Positions 45,340 through 58,017 of a stretch of 64,000 bases of DNA are shown piece by piece. A program made the position numbers and the translations under genes. The notes under the pieces are model-generated. The model was not told the DNA's origin. It did not search any database and was given only the letters and a program-made list of their open reading frames with translations. The stretch covers positions 434,001 to 498,000 of the forward strand of contig JADKBR010000001.1 of assembly GCA_016714975.1 (NCBI GenBank), given 5' to 3'. The stretch's first letter is position 1; every line of letters begins with the position of its first letter. The DNA comes from Candidatus Dechloromonas phosphorivorans (GTDB lineage Bacteria; Pseudomonadota; Gammaproteobacteria; Burkholderiales; Rhodocyclaceae).

Positions 45340-45717
45340 TCAGGCTTTCTTCTGGCGCTTGGCACCGTATTTGGAACGAGACTGCTTCCGATTCTTGACA
45401 CCTTGCGTATCGAGAGAGCCACGCACCGTGTGATAACGCACACCAGGCAAATCCTTGACACGACCGCCACGTATCAGGACAACGGAGTGCTCCTGAAGGT
45501 TGTGGCCCTCACCGCCGATATAGGAAATGACTTCAAAGCCATTCGTCAGCCGAACCTTGCAGACCTTGCGCAAAGCAGAGTTTGGCTTCTTCGGGGTGGT
45601 GGTGTAAACGCGGGTGCAAACCCCACGCTTCTGAGGGCAGCGCTCCAAGGCAGGAACCTTGCTGCTGATCACCTCGGCGAGACGGGGCTTGCGCACCAAC
45701 TGGTTGATAGTCGGCAT
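45340..45717 (-). CDS. rpsL: 30S ribosomal protein S12
   Basis: A 125-residue decoding-centre protein. MPTINQLVRKPRLAEVISSK, TTPKKPNSALRKVCKVRLTN and KDLPGVRYHTVRGSLDTQGV are all present; the lysines where streptomycin-resistance changes arise in other bacteria are wild type. First gene of the str operon, with a strong promoter upstream. Confidence 0.98.
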   Translation of the reverse strand: MPTINQLVRKPRLAEVISSKVPALERCPQKRGVCTRVYTTTPKKPNSALRKVCKVRLTNGFEVISYIGGEGHNLQEHSVVLIRGGRVKDLPGVRYHTVRGSLDTQGVKNRKQSRSKYGAKRQKKA

Positions 45718-45822
45718 ATAAGACTTTCTTCAACGGCTCCGCACCATAAAAAACAGGGCACAGCGGCAATATTGTTATCCAAAGCAGAGACAATGATTAG
45801 CCCCTGCCGACAAAAGGAGAAG

Positions 45823-45851
45823 ATTTTAAGGTTGATCTCTCCCCATGTCAA
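45823..45851 (-). promoter_or_regulatory. str operon promoter
   Basis: Minus strand -35 TTGACA (45846-45851) and -10 TAAAAT (45823-45828), spacer 17 nt, about 105 bp upstream of rpsL. The -35 lies in the loop of the hairpin that follows rpoC, so the terminator of one operon and the promoter of the next share the same bases. Confidence 0.8.
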
Positions 45852-45866
45852 CGCGACTGGGGAGAG
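45837..45866 (-). terminator. Hairpin after rpoC, probable terminator
   Basis: A 9-bp stem (CTCTCCCCA with TGGGGAGAG) and 12-nt loop, extendable by GTTG/CAAC outside, lies just past the rpoC stop. On the minus strand it is followed by ATCAACCTTAAAATCTTC, only moderately T-rich, so termination may be partial. Confidence 0.6.
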
Positions 45867-45875
45867 CCAACTACG

Positions 45876-48800
45876 TCAGGAGGCTTGGCCGGCCCCCAGA
45901 GATACGGATTCACCGTCTGTCTCTTCAACATCGTGACCGCCAGCAAGATCCCCACCTGCCGCTTGAATCTTGCGACTACGGTGGTAGGCAAGTCCGGTAC
46001 CGGCGGGAATTAGGCGGCCCACGATAACATTCTCCTTGAGACCGCGAAGTTCGTCGCGCTTGCCCATGATGGCGGCCTCGGTGAGAACACGAGTGGTTTC
46101 CTGGAAAGAAGCCGCGGAGATGAACGAGTCCGTAGACAGCGAAGCCTTGGTGATACCCAGTAGCATGTGCTCGAAGGTTGCCGGCAATTTGCCCCCGGCG
46201 ATAGCCCGGTCATTTTCGGCCAGCAAGTCGGCCCGTTCGACCTGTTCCGACTTGATGAATCGGGTGTCGCCCGGCTCAACGATGGTCACTCGACGGAGCA
46301 TCTGCCGAACAATGACTTCGATGTGTTTGTCGTTGATCTTCACGCCCTGCAGGCGGTAGACGTCCTGAACCTCGTCCGTGATATAGCGAGCGAGTTCTTC
46401 GACACCCTGCAAGCGCAGGATATCGTGCGGATCAGGCAAGCCTTCGACGATCTTCTCGCCCTTGTTGACCACCTGACCATCGTGCACCAGAACATGCTTG
46501 TCTTTTGAAATCAGGAACTCATGCTGCTTGCCTTCGACATCAGTGATCACCAGACGAAGCTTGCCCTTGGTATCCTTGCCGAAACCAATCGTGCCAGTCA
46601 CCTCGGCCAGCATCGACGGGTCCTTTGGAGTCCGCGCCTCGAACAGCTCGGCGACGCGGGGCAGGCCACCCGTAATGTCTCGGGTTTTTGCAGACTCCTG
46701 AGGCATGCGCGCCAGTGCATCGCCAACACCCACCTTCTGGCCGTTAAGCACGGAGATGATGGAGCCGACCTGAAAAGCGATCGAAACAGGGTGATTGCTA
46801 CCTGAAACTCTCACCTCCTCGCCGCTGTCGTCGAGCAGCTTGACAACCGGACGAACCCCCTTGGTCGCCGCCTTGCCGCCGCGCTTGAGGTCGATGACGA
46901 CCAAGGTCGACAGGCCAGTCACATCGTCGACCTGCTTGGCAACCGTGACGCCTTCCTCAACATTTTCGAAACGGACGGTACCGGCATACTCGGTAACGAT
47001 CGGCCGCGTATGCGGATCCCAAGTTGCCAGCTTGGCGCCGGCCTTCACCGACTTGCCATCATCGACCGAGAGGACAGCACCGTAAGGCACTTTATGACGC
47101 TCGCGCTCACGACCATGATCATCGGTAATCAGCACTTCGCCAGAACGGGAAATGACCACCTTATCACCCTTGGCGCTGGTGACATATCGCACTGATGCGG
47201 TGAACCGCACCGTACCGGCTGATTTCGCTTCAACCTGAGATGCGACGGCCGCCCGCGAAGCCGCACCACCGACGTGGAAGGTACGCATCGTAAGCTGGGT
47301 ACCCGGCTCGCCGATTGACTGGGCAGCAATCACGCCAACCGCCTCCCCGGCGTTAACCATGCTGCCACGACCGAGATCGCGGCCGTAGCACTTGGCGCAA
47401 AGCCCATAGCGTGTTTCGCAGGTCAGCGGGGTACGGACCCTGACCTCGTCGATCCCCAGCTTGTCGATCAGGTCCACCAGATCCTCGTCAAGCATGGTGC
47501 CGGTGAAGATGACGGTTTCCTGGGTTTCCTGATCGACCAGGTCTTCACCCGTTACCCGGCCAAGGATGCGCTCGCGTAACGGCTCGATCACTTCACCGCC
47601 TTCGACCAAGGCCTTGACGGCGTAACCGTTGGTGGTGCCACAATCGTCTTCGGTGATGACCAGATCCTGGGTCACGTCCACCAGACGACGCGTCAGGTAA
47701 CCCGAGTTGGCCGTTTTCAGCGCTGTATCGGCCAAACCCTTGCGCGCACCATGGGTCGAGATGAAGTACTGAAGAACGTTGAGACCCTCACGGAAGTTCG
47801 TGGTGATCGGCGTTTCGATGATCGAGCCGTCCGGCTTCGCCATCAGGCCACGCATGCCCGCCAGCTGACGAATCTGTGCAGCGGAACCGCGTGCCCCCGA
47901 GTCAGCCATCATGAAGATCGAGTTGAACGAATCCTGCTTGACCCTTTTGCCATGGCGATCGATGGTTTCCTCGTGGCCTAGCTCGTCCATCATGACCTTG
48001 GCCACCTGGTCACCGGTGCGGCCCCAGATATCAACGACCTTGTTGTAGCGCTCGCCTTGGGTGACCAAACCGTTCGTGTACTGTGCCTCAATCTCCTTGA
48101 CCTCAGACTCGGCCGCGGCAATGATTTCGTGCTTCCTGGCCGGAACACGCATGTCATCCGAGCAGAAGGAAATACCGGCACGGGTCGCCAGCGCATAGCC
48201 ATTCTGCATCAGCTTGTCGGCGAAAACGACTGTTTCCTTCAGGCCGCAGCGACGGAAAGACTCGTCAATCAACTTGGATATTTCCTTCTTCTTCAGGGCA
48301 CGATCGATAACGTTGAAGGGAAGACCCTTGGGCAGAATCTTGGAAAGCAGAGCGCGACCGGCAGTCGTCTCGACACGGACGATTTTCTCGTTCCATTCAC
48401 CGTCGACCGCAGCCGGCTCATATTGCGTCAGACGGACGGAAATCCGTGAGTGCAAGTCGAGCTCCTTGGCGGCCATCGCGCGCTCGATCTCGTTGGTGTC
48501 AGCGAAATACATGCCTTCGCCCTTGCCATTGATCTTCTCGCGGGTGGCGTAATAGAGCCCAAGCACGATATCCTGCGAGGGCACAATGATCGGCTGGCCA
48601 TTGGCGGGCGACAGCACGTTGTTGGAGGCCAGCATCAGGGTGCGGGCTTCCATCTGGGCTTCAAGGGACAGCGGGACGTGGACAGCCATCTGGTCACCGT
48701 CGAAGTCAGCGTTGAAGGCGGCACAGACCAGCGGGTGCAGCTGAATCGCCTTGCCTTCGATGAGGGTCGGCTCGAAGGCCTGAATGCCCAGACGGTGCAG

Positions 48801-50087
48801 CGTCGGCGCGCGGTTCAGCATGACTGGATGTTCACGGATCACATCTTCGAGAATATCCCAGACCACCGGTTCCTGGCCTTCGACCATCTTCTTGGCTTGC
48901 TTGATAGTCGTGGCGTAGCCAAGCACTTCCAGTTTGTGGAAGATGAAGGGCTTGAAGAGCTCGAGCGCCATCAGCTTGGGCAAGCCACATTGATGCAGCT
49001 TGAGTTGCGGACCGACCACGATGACCGAACGGCCAGAGTAGTCAACCCGCTTGCCCAGCAGGTTCTGACGGAAACGACCACCCTTTCCCTTGATCATGTC
49101 AGCCAGCGACTTCAGCGGACGCTTGTTGGCCCCGGTCATCGCCTTGCCGCGACGGCCGTTGTCTAGCAGGGAATCAACGGATTCCTGCAGCATGCGCTTT
49201 TCGTTGCGCACGATGATTTCCGGGGCTTTCAGTTCGAGGAGACGCTTCAAGCGATTATTGCGGTTGATAACGCGACGATAAAGATCGTTCAGGTCTGATG
49301 TCGCGAAACGACCGCCATCGAGAGGCACGAGCGGACGCAGATCCGGCGGCAGAACCGGCAACACCTCGAGGATCATCCAGTCTGGCTTGATGCCGGACTT
49401 CTGGAAACCCTCAAGTATCTTCAGGCGCTTTGCCAGCTTCTTGCTCTTGATTTCAGAAGTCGTGACAGCAAGCTCGGCCCGCAGCGACTCAACCTCGCTG
49501 TTCAGTTCAAGGTTGCGCAGCAACTCGCGAATACCTTCGGCGCCCATGAAAGCCACAAACTCGTCGCCGTGCTCTTCCATCATTTCCAGGTATTGATCCT
49601 CGGTCAACAACTGGCCACGCTGGAGATTGCTCACCATGCCGGGGTCGGTCACGACATAGGCTTCGAAATAGAGCACACGTTCGATGTCGCGTAGCGTCAT
49701 GTCCAGCACCACCCCGAGGCGGGAAGGCAGGGACTTGAGGAACCATATGTGTGCAGTCGGCGAAGCCAGTTCGATGTGACCCATGCGGTCGCGGCGGACC
49801 TTTGCCAAGGTGACTTCCACACCGCATTTCTCGCAGATGACGCCGCGGTGCTTGAGTCGCTTGTACTTTCCGCACAGGCACTCGTAATCCTTGATCGGGC
49901 CGAAGATCTTGGCGCAGAACAGGCCATCACGCTCCGGCTTGAAGGTACGATAGTTGATGGTCTCCGGCTTCTTGACTTCACCGTAGGACCAGGAACGGAT
50001 CTTGTCGGGCGAGGCGAGGCCAATGGTAATTGCGTCAAACTCCTCTTCCGCCGTTACCTGCTTGAATAGATCGAGCAATGCTTTCAT
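45876..50087 (-). CDS. rpoC: RNA polymerase beta' subunit
   Basis: A 1403-residue catalytic subunit. The N-terminal zinc site (CLCGKYKRLKHRGVICEKCG), the rudder/lid region, the metal-binding active site NADFDGDQMAVH and the second zinc site (CETRYGLCAKCYGRDLGRGS) are present. The start has a weak GGGAG site. It lies 21 bp after rpoB, the usual pair. Confidence 0.98.
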   Translation of the reverse strand: MKALLDLFKQVTAEEEFDAITIGLASPDKIRSWSYGEVKKPETINYRTFKPERDGLFCAKIFGPIKDYECLCGKYKRLKHRGVICEKCGVEVTLAKVRRDRMGHIELASPTAHIWFLKSLPSRLGVVLDMTLRDIERVLYFEAYVVTDPGMVSNLQRGQLLTEDQYLEMMEEHGDEFVAFMGAEGIRELLRNLELNSEVESLRAELAVTTSEIKSKKLAKRLKILEGFQKSGIKPDWMILEVLPVLPPDLRPLVPLDGGRFATSDLNDLYRRVINRNNRLKRLLELKAPEIIVRNEKRMLQESVDSLLDNGRRGKAMTGANKRPLKSLADMIKGKGGRFRQNLLGKRVDYSGRSVIVVGPQLKLHQCGLPKLMALELFKPFIFHKLEVLGYATTIKQAKKMVEGQEPVVWDILEDVIREHPVMLNRAPTLHRLGIQAFEPTLIEGKAIQLHPLVCAAFNADFDGDQMAVHVPLSLEAQMEARTLMLASNNVLSPANGQPIIVPSQDIVLGLYYATREKINGKGEGMYFADTNEIERAMAAKELDLHSRISVRLTQYEPAAVDGEWNEKIVRVETTAGRALLSKILPKGLPFNVIDRALKKKEISKLIDESFRRCGLKETVVFADKLMQNGYALATRAGISFCSDDMRVPARKHEIIAAAESEVKEIEAQYTNGLVTQGERYNKVVDIWGRTGDQVAKVMMDELGHEETIDRHGKRVKQDSFNSIFMMADSGARGSAAQIRQLAGMRGLMAKPDGSIIETPITTNFREGLNVLQYFISTHGARKGLADTALKTANSGYLTRRLVDVTQDLVITEDDCGTTNGYAVKALVEGGEVIEPLRERILGRVTGEDLVDQETQETVIFTGTMLDEDLVDLIDKLGIDEVRVRTPLTCETRYGLCAKCYGRDLGRGSMVNAGEAVGVIAAQSIGEPGTQLTMRTFHVGGAASRAAVASQVEAKSAGTVRFTASVRYVTSAKGDKVVISRSGEVLITDDHGRERERHKVPYGAVLSVDDGKSVKAGAKLATWDPHTRPIVTEYAGTVRFENVEEGVTVAKQVDDVTGLSTLVVIDLKRGGKAATKGVRPVVKLLDDSGEEVRVSGSNHPVSIAFQVGSIISVLNGQKVGVGDALARMPQESAKTRDITGGLPRVAELFEARTPKDPSMLAEVTGTIGFGKDTKGKLRLVITDVEGKQHEFLISKDKHVLVHDGQVVNKGEKIVEGLPDPHDILRLQGVEELARYITDEVQDVYRLQGVKINDKHIEVIVRQMLRRVTIVEPGDTRFIKSEQVERADLLAENDRAIAGGKLPATFEHMLLGITKASLSTDSFISAASFQETTRVLTEAAIMGKRDELRGLKENVIVGRLIPAGTGLAYHRSRKIQAAGGDLAGGHDVEETDGESVSLGAGQAS

Positions 50088-50108
50088 CGTTTAACTCCCA
50101 GCCTCAAA

Positions 50109-54392
<4,284 letters not shown>

Positions 54393-54437
54393 GGTAACTC
54401 CGTGAGGATTAAGTCAAACGTTGAACCCGCTGAAACA

Positions 54438-54498
54438 GGCAAACGCAAACGGCCTCTCCTCCCTGGCGGGAAGCGGAAAAGCAGCGTTTGCGTTTGCC
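54438..54498 (-). promoter_or_regulatory. Long hairpin between rplL and rpoB
   Basis: Perfect 13-bp arms (GGCAAACGCAAAC at 54438-54450 and its complement at 54486-54498) enclose 35 nt, about 95 bp downstream of rplL. No T-run follows. In E. coli this gap holds the attenuator and an RNase III cleavage site that set the L7/L12 to beta ratio; a similar role here is inference. Confidence 0.65.
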
Positions 54499-54593
54499 GA
54501 CCGACGTATGTCAAATTCGTCTTTTGCTTGGACCTGCCGCACAAAGAACAATAGGGCTGACAGCAATCGCCGCCAGCCCACCTGCCAAAGCGA

Positions 54594-54965
54594 TTACTTG
54601 ACCTCGACCTTGGCTCCCGCATCTTCCAATTGCTTCCTGAGGGCTTCCGCTTCAGCCTTGGAAACACCCTCCTTTACCGCCTTCGGTGCGCCATCAACCA
54701 GATCCTTGGCTTCCTTGAGGCCGAGGCCGGTAACCGCACGGACTACCTTGATGACTTCAACCTTCTTCTCACCGCAAGCATTGAGCATGACGGTGAATTC
54801 GGTTTGTTCTTCAACAACCGGGGCGGCTGCAGCGCCGGCGCCAGCGCCTGCGAAAGACGCAGCGGAAACACCAAACTTCTCTTCGAACGCCTTGACAAGG
54901 TCGTTCAACTCCATAACAGTCATGGAACCAACGGCTTCCAGGATGTCGTCTTTGTTAATTGCCAT
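54594..54965 (-). CDS. rplL: 50S ribosomal protein L7/L12
   Basis: A 123-residue stalk protein recruiting translation factors. N-terminal dimer domain (MAINKDDILEAVGSMTVMEL), Ala-rich hinge near 38-50, and C-terminal factor-binding domain (VIKVVRAVTGLGLKEAKDLV) are clear. Contains one cysteine (NACGEKK), unusual but harmless. It follows rplJ by 36 bp. Confidence 0.98.
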   Translation of the reverse strand: MAINKDDILEAVGSMTVMELNDLVKAFEEKFGVSAASFAGAGAGAAAAPVVEEQTEFTVMLNACGEKKVEVIKVVRAVTGLGLKEAKDLVDGAPKAVKEGVSKAEAEALRKQLEDAGAKVEVK

Positions 54966-55001
54966 TTCAGAAACTCCTAATCGATATCTTAAACGCAGGG
55001 A

Positions 55002-55499
55002 TCAAGCAGCGGCTTCTTCGCGCTGTTTGGCCAGTGCAGCCAGGCAGACAGCAAAGCCGGATACCGGAGCTTGCATGACGCCCAACAGTTTGGCGAGCAA
55101 CTCTTCGCGGCTCGGGATGGAGGCAAGCGCCTGCACACCGGCTTTGTCGAGTACATTGCCGGCATAGGAACCAGCCTTCAGCACGAGTTTGTCATTGGTC
55201 TTGGCGAAGTCGTTGAGCACTCTCGCTGCCGCCACGGGATCGGCAGAGACGCTATAGATCAGCGGACCGACCAAGTGATCGGCCAGACCAGCAAATGGAG
55301 TGCCAACCACGGCGCGACGCACCAGAGTGTTCTTCAGTACTCGCAGATAGACGCCAGACTCCCGTGCCTTCTTGCGCAGCACGGTGAGATGTCCCACCGC
55401 AATCCCGCGATATTCGGCAATCGCAATAGTCTGTGCGCCAGCCACTTGCGCCGCCACTTCAGCCACGACAGCTTTTTTTTCACTCAGATTGAGACCCAC
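55002..55499 (-). CDS. rplJ: 50S ribosomal protein L10
   Basis: A 165-residue stalk base; the L10-L12 complex represses its own operon in other proteobacteria. It begins at GTG (55499; MGLNLSEKKAVVAEVAAQVA) with GGAGGAAGGG a few nt upstream. C-terminal helix (FAVCLAALAKQREEAAA) binds L12. Confidence 0.97.
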   Translation of the reverse strand: MGLNLSEKKAVVAEVAAQVAGAQTIAIAEYRGIAVGHLTVLRKKARESGVYLRVLKNTLVRRAVVGTPFAGLADHLVGPLIYSVSADPVAAARVLNDFAKTNDKLVLKAGSYAGNVLDKAGVQALASIPSREELLAKLLGVMQAPVSGFAVCLAALAKQREEAAA

Positions 55500-55514
55500 A
55501 GGCCCTTCCTCCTT

Positions 55515-55680
55515 TCAAGTCATAAAACGACGGGAGAAATTCCCGCCGCACCCACGGCGACCTGAACCAGAAGCTATGCTGCCCGTTCCCGGTCAACAGA
55601 AAATCTTGTTCTGGGACACCGTCTGCGCAGGTAGCTTTCACGATTAAGCCTCTTGCGAGGCACCTGCGGTCTTTGACGAT
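55515..55680 (-). promoter_or_regulatory. L10 leader of the rplJL operon
   Basis: The region upstream of rplJ contains, on the minus strand, GTCAAAGACCGCAGGTGCCT...ACCTGCGCAGACGGTG. These arms (GCAGGT/ACCTGC) form the conserved stem and kink-turn of proteobacterial L10 leaders, where the L10-L12 complex binds to limit translation. The call rests on that recognisable core, not on a covariance search. Confidence 0.7.
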
Positions 55681-55713
55681 CTGCTGGTTGCCGCCAGGGC
55701 CGGCAACCAGCAG
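55681..55713 (-). terminator. Hairpin between rplA and rplJ
   Basis: Perfect 13-bp arms (CTGCTGGTTGCCG and CGGCAACCAGCAG) with a 7-nt loop start 14 bp past the rplA stop. No T-run follows on the minus strand, so it may be a partial terminator, a processing site or the 5' stem of the L10 leader. Confidence 0.55.
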
Positions 55714-55726
55714 CCCAAAGTTCCTC

Positions 55727-56422
55727 TTAGCCAGACAGCGAGGCCTGGTCGACGCGAACGCCGGGGCCCATCGTCGCGGAAACTGCAATCCTGCGCAGGT
55801 ACTGCCCCCTAGAAGTGGCCGGCTTTGCCTTGTTCAGAGCATCGATCAACGCCTTCAAGTTGGACTGAAGGCTGTCGACCGGGAATGACGCGCGACCAAT
55901 CGTCGAATGCACAATACCGCCTTTGTCCGTACGGTATTGAACCTGGCCCGCCTTGGCGTTGGCAACCGCAGTCGTCACATCCATGGTCACGGTACCAACC
56001 TTCGGGTTCGGCATCAGGCCGCGCGGGCCAAGAATCTGACCGAGTTGCCCAACAACCTTCATGGCATCCGGCGTTGCGATGACGATGTCGAAATTGAGAT
56101 TGCCCGCCCTGACCTCTGCCGCCAGATCATCGAAACCGACAATGTCTGCACCAGCCGCCTTTGCCGCTTCAGCCTTTTCGCCTTGGGCGAAAACCGCGAC
56201 ACGCACCGTCTTACCGGTACCGGAAGGCAGCACAACAGACCCACGAACCACTTGGTCGGATTTGCGCGGATCAACACCGAGGTTGACCGCGACATCGATC
56301 GACTCGTCGAACTTGGCAGCTGCCGTCTCCTTGGCGAGCGCCAAGGCTTCCTTGACGGGGTAGAGCTTCTGCGGAACGATCTTGCCCCGCAGCGCCTTCA
56401 GCCTCTTGGTGAGATTTGCCAT
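55727..56422 (-). CDS. rplA: 50S ribosomal protein L1
   Basis: A 231-residue L1-stalk protein; it represses the L11 operon in other bacteria. MANLTKRLKALRGKIVPQKL, ILGPRGLMPNPKVGTVTMDV and KGGIVHSTIGRASFPVDSLQ are diagnostic. Only 2 bp after rplK. Confidence 0.98.
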   Translation of the reverse strand: MANLTKRLKALRGKIVPQKLYPVKEALALAKETAAAKFDESIDVAVNLGVDPRKSDQVVRGSVVLPSGTGKTVRVAVFAQGEKAEAAKAAGADIVGFDDLAAEVRAGNLNFDIVIATPDAMKVVGQLGQILGPRGLMPNPKVGTVTMDVTTAVANAKAGQVQYRTDKGGIVHSTIGRASFPVDSLQSNLKALIDALNKAKPATSRGQYLRRIAVSATMGPGVRVDQASLSG

Positions 56423-56424
56423 GG

Positions 56425-56856
56425 TCAGAAGCCCTCCACTGTGATGCCCATCGAACGGGCGGAACCAGCTATGGTCCGAATAGCCGCGTCCATGTCTGCC
56501 GCCGTGAGATCAGGCATTTTGGTCGTGGCGATCTCCTCGGCCTGAGCGCGCGTGATATGACCGACCTTGACGGTAGGCGCCTTGGCAGATCCGGACTTGA
56601 TACCGACGGCCTTCTTGATCAGGATAGTCGCCGGCGGCGTCTTCATCACGAAAGTGAATGATTTGTCCGCAAACGCGGTGATCACCACTGGAATTGGCAG
56701 CCCTGGCTCGACCCCCTGAGTTTGGGCGTTGAACGCCTTGCAGAATTCCATTATGTTCAATCCGCGCTGACCGAGCGCCGGGCCGATCGGTGGGGATGGA
56801 TTTGCCTTCCCTGCCGGGACCTGCAGTTTGATGTAGCCAATAATTTTCTTGGCCAT
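56425..56856 (-). CDS. rplK: 50S ribosomal protein L11
   Basis: A 143-residue GTPase-centre protein. IKLQVPAGKANPSPPIGPAL (N-terminal domain, proline-rich thiostrepton face) and TVKVGHITRAQAEEIATTKM are typical. A hairpin (TTCAGGG/CCCTGAA, about 56932-56959) lies in the 114-bp gap after nusG, likely part of the rplKA leader. Confidence 0.98.
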   Translation of the reverse strand: MAKKIIGYIKLQVPAGKANPSPPIGPALGQRGLNIMEFCKAFNAQTQGVEPGLPIPVVITAFADKSFTFVMKTPPATILIKKAVGIKSGSAKAPTVKVGHITRAQAEEIATTKMPDLTAADMDAAIRTIAGSARSMGITVEGF

Positions 56857-56970
56857 GGTTGTTACTCCTTAAGTGATGAGTGTTTACGCGCTTTCGGCTT
56901 TCACCTACCAACGCTCCTCTTGCCGGACCGATTCAGGGCAGCCGGCCAACCCCTGAAACCAGCATGCCGC

Positions 56971-57504
56971 TCAGGCCTTTTCGACCTGTGAAAATTCGAG
57001 CTCAACCGGGGTTGACCGTCCGAAAATTGTTACTGACACGCGCAGACGATTCTTCTCATAATTCAGGTCTTCGACAGAACCATGAAAATCGGCGAACGGC
57101 CCTTCCTTGACCCGCACCAGTTCGCCGACCTCGAACAGAATCTTGGGGCGGGGCTTTTCGACCCCTTCCAGCATCTGCTGCATGATCTTGTCGACTTCCT
57201 TCTGGGAAATCGGGGTGGGCTTGGTTGCCGTCCCACCGACGAAGCCGGTGACTCTGGGCGTGTTCTTGATCAGGTGCCAGGAATCGTCGTCCATCTCCAT
57301 TTCAACAAGCACATAACCAGGAAAGAGCTTGCGCTCCGAGATGGCCTTTTGACCGGCCTTCATCTCCACGACCTCCTCAACCGGAACGAGGATGCGACCG
57401 AACTTATCCCGCATTTCCAAGCGGTCGATCCGCTCCTCGATGGCACGGGCAACACTCTTCTCGAAGCCGGAATACGCATGAACTACATACCAGCGCTTGC
57501 TCAT
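56971..57504 (-). CDS. nusG: Transcription termination/antitermination protein NusG
   Basis: A 177-residue factor binding RNA polymerase, Rho and S10. The start MSKRWYVVHAYSGFEKSVAR (57504) overlaps secE by 4 bp; a longer frame to 57543 lies wholly inside secE. NGN domain to about 115, then a KOW motif (VGELVRVKEGPFADFHGSVE). Confidence 0.98.
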   Translation of the reverse strand: MSKRWYVVHAYSGFEKSVARAIEERIDRLEMRDKFGRILVPVEEVVEMKAGQKAISERKLFPGYVLVEMEMDDDSWHLIKNTPRVTGFVGGTATKPTPISQKEVDKIMQQMLEGVEKPRPKILFEVGELVRVKEGPFADFHGSVEDLNYEKNRLRVSVTIFGRSTPVELEFSQVEKA

Positions 57505-57854
57505 GATTTTTTCCAGCCCAGCACGAGATCGTAAAGAACCCACTCGAGGCTCTTATCGGTAAGATAGAGGAACAGAGCCATGACAATGACGAAGGCGAAC
57601 ACGGCGCCTGTGGTCTGCATGGTTTCCTTGCGCGTCGGCCAGACAACTTTCTTGGCCTCGACCACGGATTCGTTTGCGAAGGTAAAGAAGCGCTGCCCCG
57701 GTTCGGTCTTCCAGGCAACGGCAGCCGCCAGCGCCACCCCCGCGAGAACTGCGAGGACACGCAATATCATTGCTTGCTCGGAGAGGAGGTAAAAACCAGC
57801 TACGCCGGCAGCCAGAATGGCCAGCGCCAGCATAAACTTGATCTTGTCAGCCAT
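57501..57854 (-). CDS. secE: Protein translocase subunit SecE
   Basis: A 117-residue subunit clamping SecY. Start MADKIKFMLALAILAAGVAG at 57854. Three hydrophobic helices, with the conserved amphipathic segment VVEAKKVVWPTRKETMQTTG before the last. Translationally coupled to nusG by a 4-bp overlap. Confidence 0.97.
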   Translation of the reverse strand: MADKIKFMLALAILAAGVAGFYLLSEQAMILRVLAVLAGVALAAAVAWKTEPGQRFFTFANESVVEAKKVVWPTRKETMQTTGAVFAFVIVMALFLYLTDKSLEWVLYDLVLGWKKS

Positions 57855-57878
57855 GAATTTTGCGATCTTTAAGTAAAA

Positions 57879-57954
57879 TGGCAGGGGCAGAGGGTGTCGA
57901 ACCCCCAACCTTCGGTTTTGGAGACCGACGCTCTGCCAATTGAGCTATACCCCT
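57879..57954 (-). tRNA. tRNA-Trp (anticodon CCA)
   Basis: A 76-nt cloverleaf on the minus strand: 5' AGGGGTATAGCTCAATTGGC, anticodon loop CTCCAAA, T-loop GGTTCGACACC, 3' encoded CCA. It lies between tuf copy 2 and secE, the usual betaproteobacterial place. Confidence 0.97.
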
Positions 57955-58017
57955 GCTGCAGAGACATCAGAGCACCCCGGTCTCCCAGGGCACTCTTGCA
58001 ACTTCGTAACGTAGCCG

